DNA of 64,000 bases from Corynebacterium sp. CNJ-954. Lineage in GTDB: Bacteria > Actinomycetota > Actinomycetes > Mycobacteriales > Mycobacteriaceae. Positions 25,433-32,882 of this stretch are shown here, one piece after another. The notes beneath the pieces are model-generated. The model saw nothing but the letters and a program-made list of their open reading frames with translations. It searched no databases and was not told where the DNA came from. Where the stretch lies: contig NZ_MKKI01000005.1 of the NCBI RefSeq assembly GCF_001942345.1, positions 1-64,000 of the forward strand. Direction: 5' to 3'. The first letter of the stretch is position 1, and the number at the start of each line of letters is the position of its first letter. A program made the position numbers and the translations under genes.

Positions 25433-27603
25433 CCATGACCACGCCACCTCCCACCACGTCGGGCGGTTCAGACGACCGCCCGGTCATCGTCCCCGCCCTG
25501 GTCTCCCTCGACGCCGACATCCCGGCCGAGAAGGAAGCGGTTCTCACCGAGCTGGCTGACCTCCAGGTCAAAGCCGGACGCGCCACCGACACGACCCAAC
25601 TCCTCGCCGACATCCACGCCCGTGAGGAGAAGGCGGCCACCGGGCTGCCCGGCGGCATCGCCATCCCCCACTGCCGTACCGCCGCGGTCGAGGAACCCTC
25701 CCTCGGTTTCGCCAGGTTGAAGACACCGACGGACTTCGGTTCAGACGAGACCGACGACGACGGCAAGCCATTGGGCACCGACCTGGTCTTCATGATCCTC
25801 GCCCCGGAGGGCGCCGGCAGTGCCCACATGAAGGTGCTGAGCACGCTGGCCCGGGCCCTGGTGAAGAAGGACTTCGTCGCCTCCCTGCGCTCGGCGCAGT
25901 CGGAGGACGAGATCGTCTCCCTGGTGACCGATGTCCTGAACAAGAAGAAGGCGAAGAAGAGCACCACCCCCGCCGAGACACCGGAGACTCCGGCTGACGC
26001 CGTGACGCAGACCGGGGCGGCCCCCACGGCGCCTGCCGCGTCCCGCACGGTGAAGCTCGTCGGCGTGACGTCATGCCCGACCGGCATCGCCCACACCTAC
26101 ATGGCCGCCGACGCCCTCACACAGGCGGCCGACGCGCGGGACGACGTCGAGATCATCATCGAGACCCAGGGCTCCTCCGGAGGCGACAAGCTCACCAGGG
26201 CCCAGATCGACGAGGCTGACGCGGTCATCTTCGCCCACGGTGTGGGTGTCCGGGACATCGCCCGGTTCGCCGGGAAGCCCGTCGTCGACGTCCCGGTGAA
26301 GAAGGGCATCTCAGACCCGGACGAGCTCATCGACCGCGCCATCGCCGCCTCGTCCGCAGAGAACCCCACCCGCGTGTCCGCCAGCGGCAGGGACGCCGGT
26401 GGTGACGACGATGACGACGCCAACCTCGGCTGGGGCCGGCGGATCCAGCAGTCGATCATGACCGGTGTGTCCTACATGGTGCCGTTCGTGGCAGCCGGTG
26501 GTCTGCTCATGGCCCTCGGGTTCCTCATCGGCGGCTACAACGTGTCGAATGTGTGGCAGGACGTGGTCATCGACCACTCCCTGTGGAACCTGCCGGACAA
26601 CATGCAGTACACCCTCGACGGCAGCGACGAGATCCTCTACTCCGACCGCTCCGGGATCCTGCTCTACCTCGGCGCAGTGTTCTTCGGTGGCGGTGACACA
26701 GCCATGGGCTTCCTCGTCGCCGCCCTGTCGGGCTACACCGCCTACGCGCTGGCCGACCGTCCCGGCATCGTCCCCGGCTTCGTCGGCGGCGCGATCTCCG
26801 TGCTCGTCGGGGCCGGATTCATCGGTGGCCTGATCACCGGTGTCATCGCCGGCCTGGTCGCCATGTGGATCCAGACCTGGAAGGTCCCCCGCTGGCTCGG
26901 CTCGATGATGCCCGTCGTGATCATCCCGCTCCTCGCCACTCTCGTCACCGCCGCGTCAATGTTCCTGGTACTCGGACGTCCGTTGGCTGCCCTGATGGAG
27001 GCCCTGCAGAACTGGCTCGCCGACATGTCGGGCTCCTCCGCGATCATCCTCGGGCTGATCATCGGCCTCATGATGTGCTTCGACCTGGGTGGCCCGGTGA
27101 ACAAGTCCGCCTACCTCTTCGCCACCGCCGGCCTGTCGACCGGCGACACCGCAGCATTCCAGGTGATGGCCGCCGTTATCGCCGCCGGCATGGTGCCGCC
27201 GCTGGCCCTGGCACTGGCCACGACGGTCCGTCCGAAGATGTGGACCACCGACGAGCGGGAGAACGGCAAGTCCTCCTGGCTGCTGGGCGCGTCCTTCATC
27301 TCAGAAGGTGCGATCCCGTTCGCTGCGGCCGATCCGCTGCGCATCATCCCGTCGATGATGGTCGGTGGCGCAGTCACCGGCGCTCTGTCCATGGCCTTCG
27401 AGGTCGGCAGCCGGGCACCCCACGGTGGTATCTGGGTCATGCCTCTGATGGACAACTGGTGGGGCTTCATCATCGCTGTGGTGGTCGGCATGGTCATCTC
27501 CGCCGTCACCGTGATTATCGTCAAGCAGGTCACGATGAAGACGAAGCCTGGCGAGGCCGAGGACGCCGACACGTCCGACGCGGCCGAGCCTGCGACGGTC
27601 TGA
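25429..27603 (+). CDS. fruA: Fructose-specific PTS permease, EIIABC fusion
   Basis: 724 residues, called ptsF in C. glutamicum. The EIIA domain (about 15-165) has phospho-His in GIAIPHCRTA. The EIIB domain (about 205-300) has phospho-Cys in GVTSCPTGIAHTYMAADAL. The EIIC domain (about 345-700) has about eight to ten membrane segments, beginning SIMTGVSYMVPFVAAGGLL. It takes up fructose and releases fructose 1-phosphate inside the cell. Alanine/proline/threonine-rich linkers join the domains. The general PTS genes ptsI and ptsH, near fruA in C. glutamicum, are not in this window. A long hairpin follows the gene. Confidence 0.95.
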   Translation: MTMTTPPPTTSGGSDDRPVIVPALVSLDADIPAEKEAVLTELADLQVKAGRATDTTQLLADIHAREEKAATGLPGGIAIPHCRTAAVEEPSLGFARLKTPTDFGSDETDDDGKPLGTDLVFMILAPEGAGSAHMKVLSTLARALVKKDFVASLRSAQSEDEIVSLVTDVLNKKKAKKSTTPAETPETPADAVTQTGAAPTAPAASRTVKLVGVTSCPTGIAHTYMAADALTQAADARDDVEIIIETQGSSGGDKLTRAQIDEADAVIFAHGVGVRDIARFAGKPVVDVPVKKGISDPDELIDRAIAASSAENPTRVSASGRDAGGDDDDDANLGWGRRIQQSIMTGVSYMVPFVAAGGLLMALGFLIGGYNVSNVWQDVVIDHSLWNLPDNMQYTLDGSDEILYSDRSGILLYLGAVFFGGGDTAMGFLVAALSGYTAYALADRPGIVPGFVGGAISVLVGAGFIGGLITGVIAGLVAMWIQTWKVPRWLGSMMPVVIIPLLATLVTAASMFLVLGRPLAALMEALQNWLADMSGSSAIILGLIIGLMMCFDLGGPVNKSAYLFATAGLSTGDTAAFQVMAAVIAAGMVPPLALALATTVRPKMWTTDERENGKSSWLLGASFISEGAIPFAAADPLRIIPSMMVGGAVTGALSMAFEVGSRAPHGGIWVMPLMDNWWGFIIAVVVGMVISAVTVIIVKQVTMKTKPGEAEDADTSDAAEPATV

Positions 27604-27633
27604 CTGCCTGACTGGCCCCCGCCGCTCCGTCAC

Positions 27634-27678
27634 GTGGCAACCTCACAGGTCGCTCTGACCGACCTGTGGGGTTGCCAC
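27634..27678 (+). terminator. Long hairpin after fruA
   Basis: GTGGCAACC..GGTTGCCAC with an inner ACAGGTCG/CGACCTGT gives a near-perfect stem of about 18 bp. There is no T tail, so termination may be inefficient or the loop may protect the 3' end. Confidence 0.65.
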
Positions 27679-27716
27679 GGCGATGACGAAGGCATCGAAC
27701 AAGACGCTGAATGACG

Positions 27717-27755
27717 GGAACCGGCCCTGAGGATCTTCTCCGCAGGGCCGGTTCC
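27717..27755 (-). terminator. Hairpin after the PAP2 phosphatase gene
   Basis: GGAACCGGCCCTG pairs with CAGGGCCGGTTCC over 13 bases, 37 bases past the phosphatase stop on the minus strand. It lacks a clear U run. It faces the hairpin of fruA, so the convergent genes are insulated by two stems. Confidence 0.65.
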
Positions 27756-27791
27756 TCTGTGTCTGCGGTTGTTGTCCCGCTGTGGGACTGG

Positions 27792-29099
27792 TCAGGCGGG
27801 CGTGCCGTTGACGGTCAGCGCACCGTCCGCGCCGACGACCACGTCGGCGGCGAAGGAGGCGGCGAGGTTGATCCGCTGCCAGTTGCCCACCTTGCGGCCC
27901 TCGGGCGTCTGGTCGTCCAGGGGGTAACCGGCCGGCAGAGCGGTCGCTGCCAGCACACGGGCCCGCTGCCCCCAGTCAAGATCTGGGTAGGCGTTGACCA
28001 GCAGTTCCGGCGCACCCTGCGGTACCGTGAGCCGGGCGTCCTGGTCCCCCACACGGTCCAGTCCGTGGGTCATGCGCTGCGTGAACTCACTCACCGCGTC
28101 CTGTGTGGAGCGGTACGGGGTGTCCGCGGCGACAGCCTCGGCGAGCGCCTGACCGGTCCGCCACTCGAGCTCCTTGCGCAGCTCCTGGCCGGCCTGGCGA
28201 AGCACGTCGCGCATCCTCGGGTCGTTCCAGCGGTCACCCGCGGCGGCTTGACCGGTCATGCGGCCCCCGATGACGTCCAGCGGGTAGTGCACACCCATCA
28301 CCATGCGGTTGAACCCGGCCTCGGCACCACGGGCGATGAGCTGCGGCGCGAGCTCCGGGAGCAGGACCGCGAGCAGCGTCGTCGTCCAGCTGGCCTGGTT
28401 CGTGTGACCCGACGGGAAAGCCTTCGACCCGCCGAGCTCGTACAGGTCGTCGTTGCCGCCGTGGGTGTGCTTCGTGATGCGCTCCGGGGCGACCTCGAAG
28501 GGACGGTCGTAGCCGAAGATCTCCTTCTCGATCAGCGTAGAACTGGCGACGCCCCCGGCCCGGGACAGGTAGCCGGAGTCCAGCAGGGCACGCGTCTTCG
28601 GCAGCCGGTTCTCCGCCAGAGAGGTGCGCAGCGCCTCACCGACGGTCTCACCGAAACCGTCGGACAGGGCGGTGAGCAGGTCACCACTGTCGGCGGCGGC
28701 GTCGACCTGGGCGCGGCGGACGGTCTCTGCGTCGGCGTTGTTGTTGACCTCGACCACGGTGTCGAGGTTGTCGGCCATGACCTCGGGGTGGTTCGCCCGC
28801 AAGTCCTCGAAACCACGGACGACGCCGTAGTAGATGCCCCCGTCGTAGGAGCTGAGGTCGGAGAGGTACCAGCCGTACTCCTGCGGACCGAAGGGCTGCG
28901 GCACCGGAGCACCGTCGTGCTGGACGGGCGGCAGCGTGGCGGGCAGGTACTCCCCCACCGCTTCCGGGACCTGCGGCTGGGCGTGTGCCGGGACGACGGT
29001 GATACCCGTCAGCAGTCCCGGAATCAGCGTCGCCACCAGGGCGGGGCGGCAGAATTTGCTCGTCGTGTGCGACCTGTGCGGCGTGTGCAGCGTGCGCAT
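27792..29099 (-). CDS. Secreted PAP2-superfamily acid phosphatase
   Basis: 435 residues. A signal peptide ends near AHA at 38-40. The PAP2 catalytic motifs are complete: K192-x6-R199-P200 in EKEIFGYDRP, PSGH at 229-232, and R265..H271..D275 in FNRMVMGVHYPLD. The mechanism uses a phospho-histidine intermediate. This resembles class A bacterial non-specific acid phosphatases, which are exported and hydrolyse organic phosphate esters. The region after 280 is an extra helical domain of about 150 residues without a motif I recognise. The start is the ATG at 29099. It stands alone on its strand between hairpins. Confidence 0.88.
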   Translation of the reverse strand: MRTLHTPHRSHTTSKFCRPALVATLIPGLLTGITVVPAHAQPQVPEAVGEYLPATLPPVQHDGAPVPQPFGPQEYGWYLSDLSSYDGGIYYGVVRGFEDLRANHPEVMADNLDTVVEVNNNADAETVRRAQVDAAADSGDLLTALSDGFGETVGEALRTSLAENRLPKTRALLDSGYLSRAGGVASSTLIEKEIFGYDRPFEVAPERITKHTHGGNDDLYELGGSKAFPSGHTNQASWTTTLLAVLLPELAPQLIARGAEAGFNRMVMGVHYPLDVIGGRMTGQAAAGDRWNDPRMRDVLRQAGQELRKELEWRTGQALAEAVAADTPYRSTQDAVSEFTQRMTHGLDRVGDQDARLTVPQGAPELLVNAYPDLDWGQRARVLAATALPAGYPLDDQTPEGRKVGNWQRINLAASFAADVVVGADGALTVNGTPA

Positions 29100-29203
29100 T
29101 GTCTGGTACTTCTCCTCGGCGTCATCAAACGTTGTCGCCGTCGTTACGGCAGAACGCTATGAGGATAGAAGTACAGGGTGTACGCAGGGTGAACGCGAGA
29201 TGA

Positions 29204-29899
29204 CTACTCGAAGAGGAAGTTCGACAGGAGCTCCTCTGCGATGAGCTCCGCGGACCAGCCGGTATCCAGAGAGAAGTACCCGGCCATTTCTGCAGCATCG
29301 TAGGTCCTCGTGACGTGATTTCCGTTGCACCTGAGGACGAAGTCCACCACACCGCCACCGACGAAGTTCACTGACACCACGGGCTCACCGATTCCGTAGA
29401 CAGCCGCGCTGACCGTCCATCTGTCGAGGACGCGGGCGACGACCCGGTATGCGAAGGCCTGCGGATCGGGACTGTCCTTCACCCCGGTCCCCTCACTCCA
29501 CAACTCGGTGTGCGCGGACCAGGGGATCTCGTCTGCAGCCGCAGTCACCGGCAGCCCGTCGCGGAGTCTCGACTCCTCGGCCCTGGCGTGCGGGGCGATG
29601 ATGTCGACCGCCTTCACGGCGATCCGCCGACACCAGTCGTCGCTGCACCGGGCATCTCTGCGCCGGGCGACGAGGGTCCTAATCCGGCGTTCCCCGCACG
29701 GGATGTCCGGATGCTCGTGCTCCCACTGCTCATAGAGGGAGAGGTCGCTGTACTCGTCCCCGTCGACGAAGCTGACCGCGACATCGTGCCCCTGCCACGG
29801 CTGCAGGTCGTCGAGGACCCGCCACTCGTCGGCAGGGAGGATCATCATGGTCACCAGTGGATGCACGTCCATGAGCACAGACCGTATCTGAAACTTCAC
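29204..29899 (-). CDS. Hypothetical protein, mixed alpha/beta
   Basis: About 231 residues if it starts at the GTG at 29899 (VKFQIRSVLMDVHPLVTMMI); later ATGs at 29872 and 29848 are also possible. A longer open frame to 30001 is rejected because it runs through a terminator hairpin. The protein has four cysteines in the middle region (PCGERR, CSDDWC), strands such as VVSVNFVGGGVVDFVLRCNG, and the C-terminus WSAELIAEELLSNFLFE. It has no signal peptide or membrane segment. I do not recognise the family. It sits at the edge of the mobile-element region. Confidence 0.6.
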   Translation of the reverse strand: MKFQIRSVLMDVHPLVTMMILPADEWRVLDDLQPWQGHDVAVSFVDGDEYSDLSLYEQWEHEHPDIPCGERRIRTLVARRRDARCSDDWCRRIAVKAVDIIAPHARAEESRLRDGLPVTAAADEIPWSAHTELWSEGTGVKDSPDPQAFAYRVVARVLDRWTVSAAVYGIGEPVVSVNFVGGGVVDFVLRCNGNHVTRTYDAAEMAGYFSLDTGWSAELIAEELLSNFLFE

Positions 29900-30246
29900 G
29901 GCTACGTTGGTTTCACCCGGGCAGAACCAACGCAAACCGGAAGGACAGACAAGACCGGGAAACCCCGGACATGCAAGAAACCCCTGGCCGGTGATGAACA
30001 CCGGGCCAGGGGCCTTCGTCGTAGGATCAAGTCTCTTGAATGGTTTTCTTTGTCGGCCCCTGTGAAAAGAGGATTGTCAGCGACGGGCAGACCGTTCCAG
30101 CTGTCGTCGTAGACGATGAGATCAATATTAGTTGCACAACACCCTTTATGACAACTCCGACGAGATCTTGAGGCTTTCCCAGGCTGCGTATACCTCACAT
30201 CAAGAATGAACCGGGGGATCGATCCATAGTTACGACTGAATTCAAT
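29900..30246. other. Non-coding gap with no gene recognised
   Basis: Between the hypothetical gene and the small secreted protein gene. It contains one terminator (29981-30012). A minus-strand open frame here reads through that hairpin and has no ribosome site. From about 30030 the sequence turns noticeably A+T-richer than the rest of the window, which continues to about 30660 and suggests foreign origin. Confidence 0.5.
29981..30012 (-). terminator. Intrinsic terminator, minus strand
   Basis: CCCCTGGCCCGGTG pairs with CACCGGCCAGGGG (one bulge) and is followed by TTTCTT on the minus strand. It would end a transcript coming from the small secreted gene at 30247-30552 and shields the hypothetical gene downstream. 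Confidence 0.75.
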
Positions 30247-30552
30247 TTAGTCCCAAGGTCGGTCATACCATTTTTTATAGAGTCGGTACTCTCCATTGCC
30301 ATTATCCCTACAGTCGTAGTCATAGGCTTTGTCCGTTTTCAGGAATGCACTACCAGCCGCCCTGCAAGCCTCCTCAGTGCTATAGATCTTCGTCGTACCC
30401 CGGAACGGAGTAGTCCAAAATCCCTTGGTCTCCACACTAGAGGTCGCGGACTGCGCACCTACATTTGGGGATTCCGCACCGTGCGCCAGCGGTGTTGCGA
30501 TTAGCATCCCGACGACACCCAACGATACCGTCGTTCTCTTGAACAATGACAA
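30247..30552 (-). CDS. Small secreted protein, unknown function
   Basis: About 101 residues. The TTG at 30552 is chosen because AAAGGA lies seven bases before it and it gives a clean signal peptide, LSLFKRTTVSLGVVGMLIAT, then PLAHG with cleavage before AE. A GTG at 30588 extends it by 12 residues but has no ribosome site. The mature part (about 75 residues) has two cysteines that could form one disulfide, a STEEACRAAGSAF helix and an aromatic, charged tail YRLYKKWYDRPWD. The codon use and base composition are A+T-richer than its neighbours. I do not recognise the family. Small size, export and foreign composition would fit a bacteriocin-like or surface protein, but nothing proves that. Confidence 0.65.
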   Translation of the reverse strand: MSLFKRTTVSLGVVGMLIATPLAHGAESPNVGAQSATSSVETKGFWTTPFRGTTKIYSTEEACRAAGSAFLKTDKAYDYDCRDNGNGEYRLYKKWYDRPWD

Positions 30553-30839
30553 GACTGAATCCTTTCTGATGAACTTAACCGACGCCACGACGGTAGCAAT
30601 GCATTCTCAAATCGTCAAGAGGTTCTTAAATTTCGGCGAGTAGCGTTTCGTAGTGTCCGGTTATTATGATCCTCTGGCCCGGAAGGTCACCGCGCTTCTG
30701 ACCTGGTTCTTTCATCGGGCGGTTCCGACGGCCTGTTCCCGGACAGATGTCGCTCACCTGGACCTGATCCTACGTAGGGCGTGCGACACCGTTGGCTGGC
30801 GTTCGAACAAGAACCAGTAGCTGGATTCCAGTGGCGATT
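30553..30839. other. Gap between the secreted protein gene and the IS21 relic
   Basis: Holds the probable promoter of the secreted gene (GAGAAT on the minus strand, 30607-30602). It also holds the switch from A+T-rich to normal G+C-rich DNA near 30660, just after TGTCCGGTTATTATG (30655-30669). That switch could mark the outer edge of an old insertion. Confidence 0.4.
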
Positions 30840-31023
30840 CGATGGGACACGGAGTTCAACGCCGGAGTTCAGGCACTCGACTGGCTGAGCGACATCATCG
30901 CCAGCTGGCTCGACGACGACAAAGGACGTCCCCGTAAGCAACGCCATACCGGAACCCGGATCTACGACCGACTCGTCGACGAGTACGGCTACACCGGCTC
31001 CTACAAGACCGCGCAGCGCTTCA
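30840..31023 (+). pseudogene. IS21-family istA fragment
   Basis: An open frame of about 60 codons contains IIASWLDDDKGRPRKQRHTG, then TRIYDRLVDEYGYTGSYKTA. This matches the helix-turn-helix region after the first third of IS21-type IstA transposases (PRKQRHTAxRIxDRLVDE). It has no start, no catalytic domain and no istB. The frame is cut at QRF by the left end of the IS3 element, so the relic predates that insertion. It is non-functional. Confidence 0.7.
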
Positions 31024-31049
31024 CGAACCGTCACGGCTTTGTTGCCGCC
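31024..31049 (+). repeat. IS3 left terminal inverted repeat
   Basis: GAACCGTCACGG (31025-31036), five unmatched bases, TTGCCGCC (31042-31049). It mirrors the right-hand repeat at 32340-32365. Confidence 0.75.
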
Positions 31050-31050
31050 G

Positions 31051-32007
31051 TTAGATTGGCTGAGTGACCTTCTCAGGCACCTGTCTCAGTGTAGCGTGTT
31101 CGACCCAGAACCTGTCCTCGAACTCCGCCGGCGGGACCATCCCCAACGACGAGTGAAGACGGGACGTGTTTGTACCAGTACACCCACGACGACGTTGCGA
31201 TCTCCACGTACACGACGAGTCCAGCACCTCGGGACTGAAGACCCTGCTGCTGATGCACTCGGCCTTGTACAGCCCGTTGATCGTCTCCATCAACGCATTG
31301 TCATGGGCATCACCGACAGTGCCCACCGCCGGGCTGTTGCCCTCATCGGCCAGCGCACCGGTGAACCTCACCGCCGTGTACTGGCTTCTGGCATCTGAAT
31401 GGTGAATCAGGCTCTCACGGTCGACCGGATGATCCCCGCGTTGACGCTCCCACAATGCCAGGCGCAGCGGGATCCGCACCAGTTCCACACCCTTGGCCGT
31501 CTGCGCGTGCCAGGCGACGACCCACAGGGAGAACACGTCGACGATGAACGCGACGTACACCCAGCCCGATGTCGTCATCACGTAGGTGAAGTCAGCGACC
31601 CACACGAGGTTCGGTGCAGCTGCGGTGAAGTCCCGGTGCAGCAGATCCCCCGCCCGGTCCTCGGGCTCGCTCTTCCTGCCCCGTGACAGCGACTTGCGCC
31701 GGCTCACCCCTGCCATCCCCGCGACGCCCATCAGCCGGTCGACGGTGCAGTGCGCCACCTCGTGGCCGAGGCGCCGTAGGTGGGCAACCACTTTCCGCCG
31801 TCCGTACAACGATTCCGGGGTACCTTTCGGCCCGTGGAGGGTGTCCAGCAGTTGTGCATCGGAGACCCTCCTGGGTGACGGGCCGGTGGCCTTGGCGTGA
31901 CGGTAAGTCCGCGCCGCGATCTGCACACCCTGGTCCCGCAGGACCCGGCAGATCGACTCGACGGCATAACCGTAGCTTCTCATGTGGTCGATGAACCCGA
32001 TGATCAA
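31051..32007 (-). CDS. IS3 transposase orfB (DDE domain), C-terminus scrambled
   Basis: 318 codons. It has the HTH_21 region (YGYAVESICRVLRDQGVQIA), the integrase core with first Asp in VWVADFTYV, second Asp in HHSDARSQY and Glu in NALMETINGLYKAE exactly 35 residues later, so DD35E is complete. Near the end, the expected WVxWYNxxRLHSSLG reads instead TWRSQRRRGCTGTNTSRLHSSL. The missing segment (VEIATSSWVYWYKH) is found in another frame. This fits one base lost near 31215 and one gained in TACAAACACG near 31170. The two shifts compensate, so the stop is normal but about 18 residues are wrong. It would be expressed by frameshifting from orfA. Confidence 0.85.
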   Translation of the reverse strand: MIIGFIDHMRSYGYAVESICRVLRDQGVQIAARTYRHAKATGPSPRRVSDAQLLDTLHGPKGTPESLYGRRKVVAHLRRLGHEVAHCTVDRLMGVAGMAGVSRRKSLSRGRKSEPEDRAGDLLHRDFTAAAPNLVWVADFTYVMTTSGWVYVAFIVDVFSLWVVAWHAQTAKGVELVRIPLRLALWERQRGDHPVDRESLIHHSDARSQYTAVRFTGALADEGNSPAVGTVGDAHDNALMETINGLYKAECISSRVFSPEVLDSSCTWRSQRRRGCTGTNTSRLHSSLGMVPPAEFEDRFWVEHATLRQVPEKVTQPI

Positions 32008-32315
32008 CGGTTTCGGGGGTCGAGTTCCCCGGCGAAGAAAACCGTCGCTGCCTTGAGGATCTCGTTGGACTCCCGCAGCCGCTTGTTCTCCCTGCGCAGG
32101 CGCCGGATCTCCTCGTTCTCACCGGTAGTGACACCGGGGGCTTCTCCGGCGTCGATGTCGGCCTGGCGGGCCCAGTTGCGCAGAGTCTCACGCGAGACAC
32201 CGAGCTCGTCGCCGATGGCGCGGCACACCGCGGTCATCGACGGGTAGTCACTGCGCTGTTGCTGCACCAGACGGATGGCCCGGGCCTTGAACTCCGGGTC
32301 GTAGTGCTTGTTCAT
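32004..32315 (-). CDS. IS3 transposase orfA (helix-turn-helix)
   Basis: 103 residues. It starts MNKHYDPEFKARAIRLVQQQ, followed by SRETLRNWARQADIDAGEAP and a leucine-zipper-like EEIRRLRRENKRLRESNEIL, ending FFAGELDPRNR. This is the InsE/orfA protein of IS3-family elements, which binds the terminal repeats and dimerises through the zipper. The gene overlaps orfB by four bases in a different frame. The sequence near the overlap (GGTTTTCTTC on the minus strand) is a possible slippery site. Confidence 0.92.
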   Translation of the reverse strand: MNKHYDPEFKARAIRLVQQQRSDYPSMTAVCRAIGDELGVSRETLRNWARQADIDAGEAPGVTTGENEEIRRLRRENKRLRESNEILKAATVFFAGELDPRNR

Positions 32316-32339
32316 GCGGTTGATCCTTCCTCATCGGAA

Positions 32340-32365
32340 GGCGGCAAGATACCCGTGACGGTTCA
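32340..32365 (-). repeat. IS3 right terminal inverted repeat
   Basis: Read on the minus strand: TGAACCGTCACGG, five bases, TTGCCGCC. It lies just upstream of orfA and pairs with 31024-31049. Confidence 0.75.
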
Positions 32366-32394
32366 CCCCGACGATCCTGTGAAGATCGTCGGGG
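32366..32394. other. Perfect hairpin touching the IS3 end
   Basis: CCCCGACGATC pairs with GATCGTCGGGG (11 bp, no mismatch) around a seven-base loop. It begins at the base next to the IS3 right repeat. It could be an old terminator used as an insertion target, or part of the element's end. Confidence 0.6.
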
Positions 32395-32602
32395 ACCAGA
32401 GATGGGGGCAGGTTGCACTGACCAAAGCACAAGACCTGCTCGCAGTCGAAGATCAGTCACCGTCCGACGACGGGTCGGCCGGCCATCTACGACACCGCGA
32501 TCGACTCCACCTACCAACACTCTATGGGAGTGCAGAAAGGATGGGCCGGCCGATGACACGCCCGAAAAAGCACACATTTTGTCGTATAATCCCTACACGA
32601 AA
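32395..32602. other. Gap between the IS3 flank and the tRNA terminator
   Basis: No gene recognised. Open frames here lack ribosome sites and family motifs. CCGGCCATC and GGCCGGCCGATG mark a G+C-rich patch at 32478-32550, and the last 50 bases are A+T-rich. Confidence 0.4.
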
Positions 32603-32645
32603 AAGACCCTCTGACCGGCCCTTTACGATCTGGTCAGAGGGTCTT
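32603..32645 (-). terminator. Terminator downstream of initiator tRNA-Met
   Basis: AAGACCCTCTGACC pairs perfectly with GGTCAGAGGGTCTT and is followed on the minus strand by TTTTTCG. It starts seven bases past the tRNA 3' end. Confidence 0.9.
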
Positions 32646-32651
32646 TCTTAG

Positions 32652-32725
32652 TAGCGGGGGCAGGATTCGAACCTACGACCTCTGGGTTATGAGCCCAGCG
32701 AGCTACCGAGCTGCTCCACCCCGCG
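32652..32725 (-). tRNA. Initiator tRNA-fMet (CAT)
   Basis: 74 bases folding into a full cloverleaf. The anticodon loop is CTCATAA (anticodon CAT). The anticodon stem has three G-C pairs (GGG/CCC), and position 1 (C) is unpaired with position 72 (U); both are initiator marks recognised by IF2 and the formyltransferase. The T-arm carries GTAGG-TTCGAAT-CCTAC. The 3' CCA is not encoded. It is followed by a strong terminator. The mobile-element region ends just beyond it, so the tRNA borders the variable segment. Confidence 0.97.
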
Positions 32726-32822
32726 ACGGGTAACTGTCCCGGAGAACATTGCTCTCCGTGTCAGCGACTCCCATAGCGTAACGCAGTCTCCGACAAATGT
32801 GAAATCACGGTCCGCAGAACGG

Positions 32823-32870
32823 AAAAAGCCCAGTACACCGGGATATTCGCATCCCGGGGGCACTGGACTG
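32823..32870 (-). terminator. Terminator after the UPF0182 gene
   Basis: On the minus strand AGTCCAGT pairs with ACTGGGCT and CCGGGAT with ATCCCGG, followed by TTTTT. It lies 13 bases after the stop codon. Confidence 0.88.
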
Positions 32871-32882
32871 TCCGGCGACGTT

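Larger units (their letters stand above)
31024..32365 (-). mobile_element. IS3-family insertion sequence (about 1.34 kb)
   Basis: The element is bounded by imperfect inverted repeats that begin GAACCGTCACGG and, five bases further in, share TTGCCGCC. Between them lie orfA and orfB on the minus strand with a small overlap, the IS3 arrangement that makes a fused transposase by -1 frameshifting. The orfB stop is two bases inside one repeat and the orfA start is about 25 bases inside the other. No matching target duplication is visible. It splits an IS21 relic on one side and abuts a perfect hairpin on the other. orfB carries C-terminal damage, so the copy may be inactive. Confidence 0.85.

Noticed and set aside
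27711..29162. 483-codon plus-strand frame over the PAP2 gene
   Set aside because: The PAP2 catalytic motifs are on the other strand, and this frame runs through two hairpins.
29902..30198. Minus-strand open frame of 98 codons
   Set aside because: It reads through an intrinsic terminator and has no ribosome site.
32259..32651. Plus-strand frame crossing the IS end and the tRNA terminator
   Set aside because: It spans unrelated elements and has no motif.
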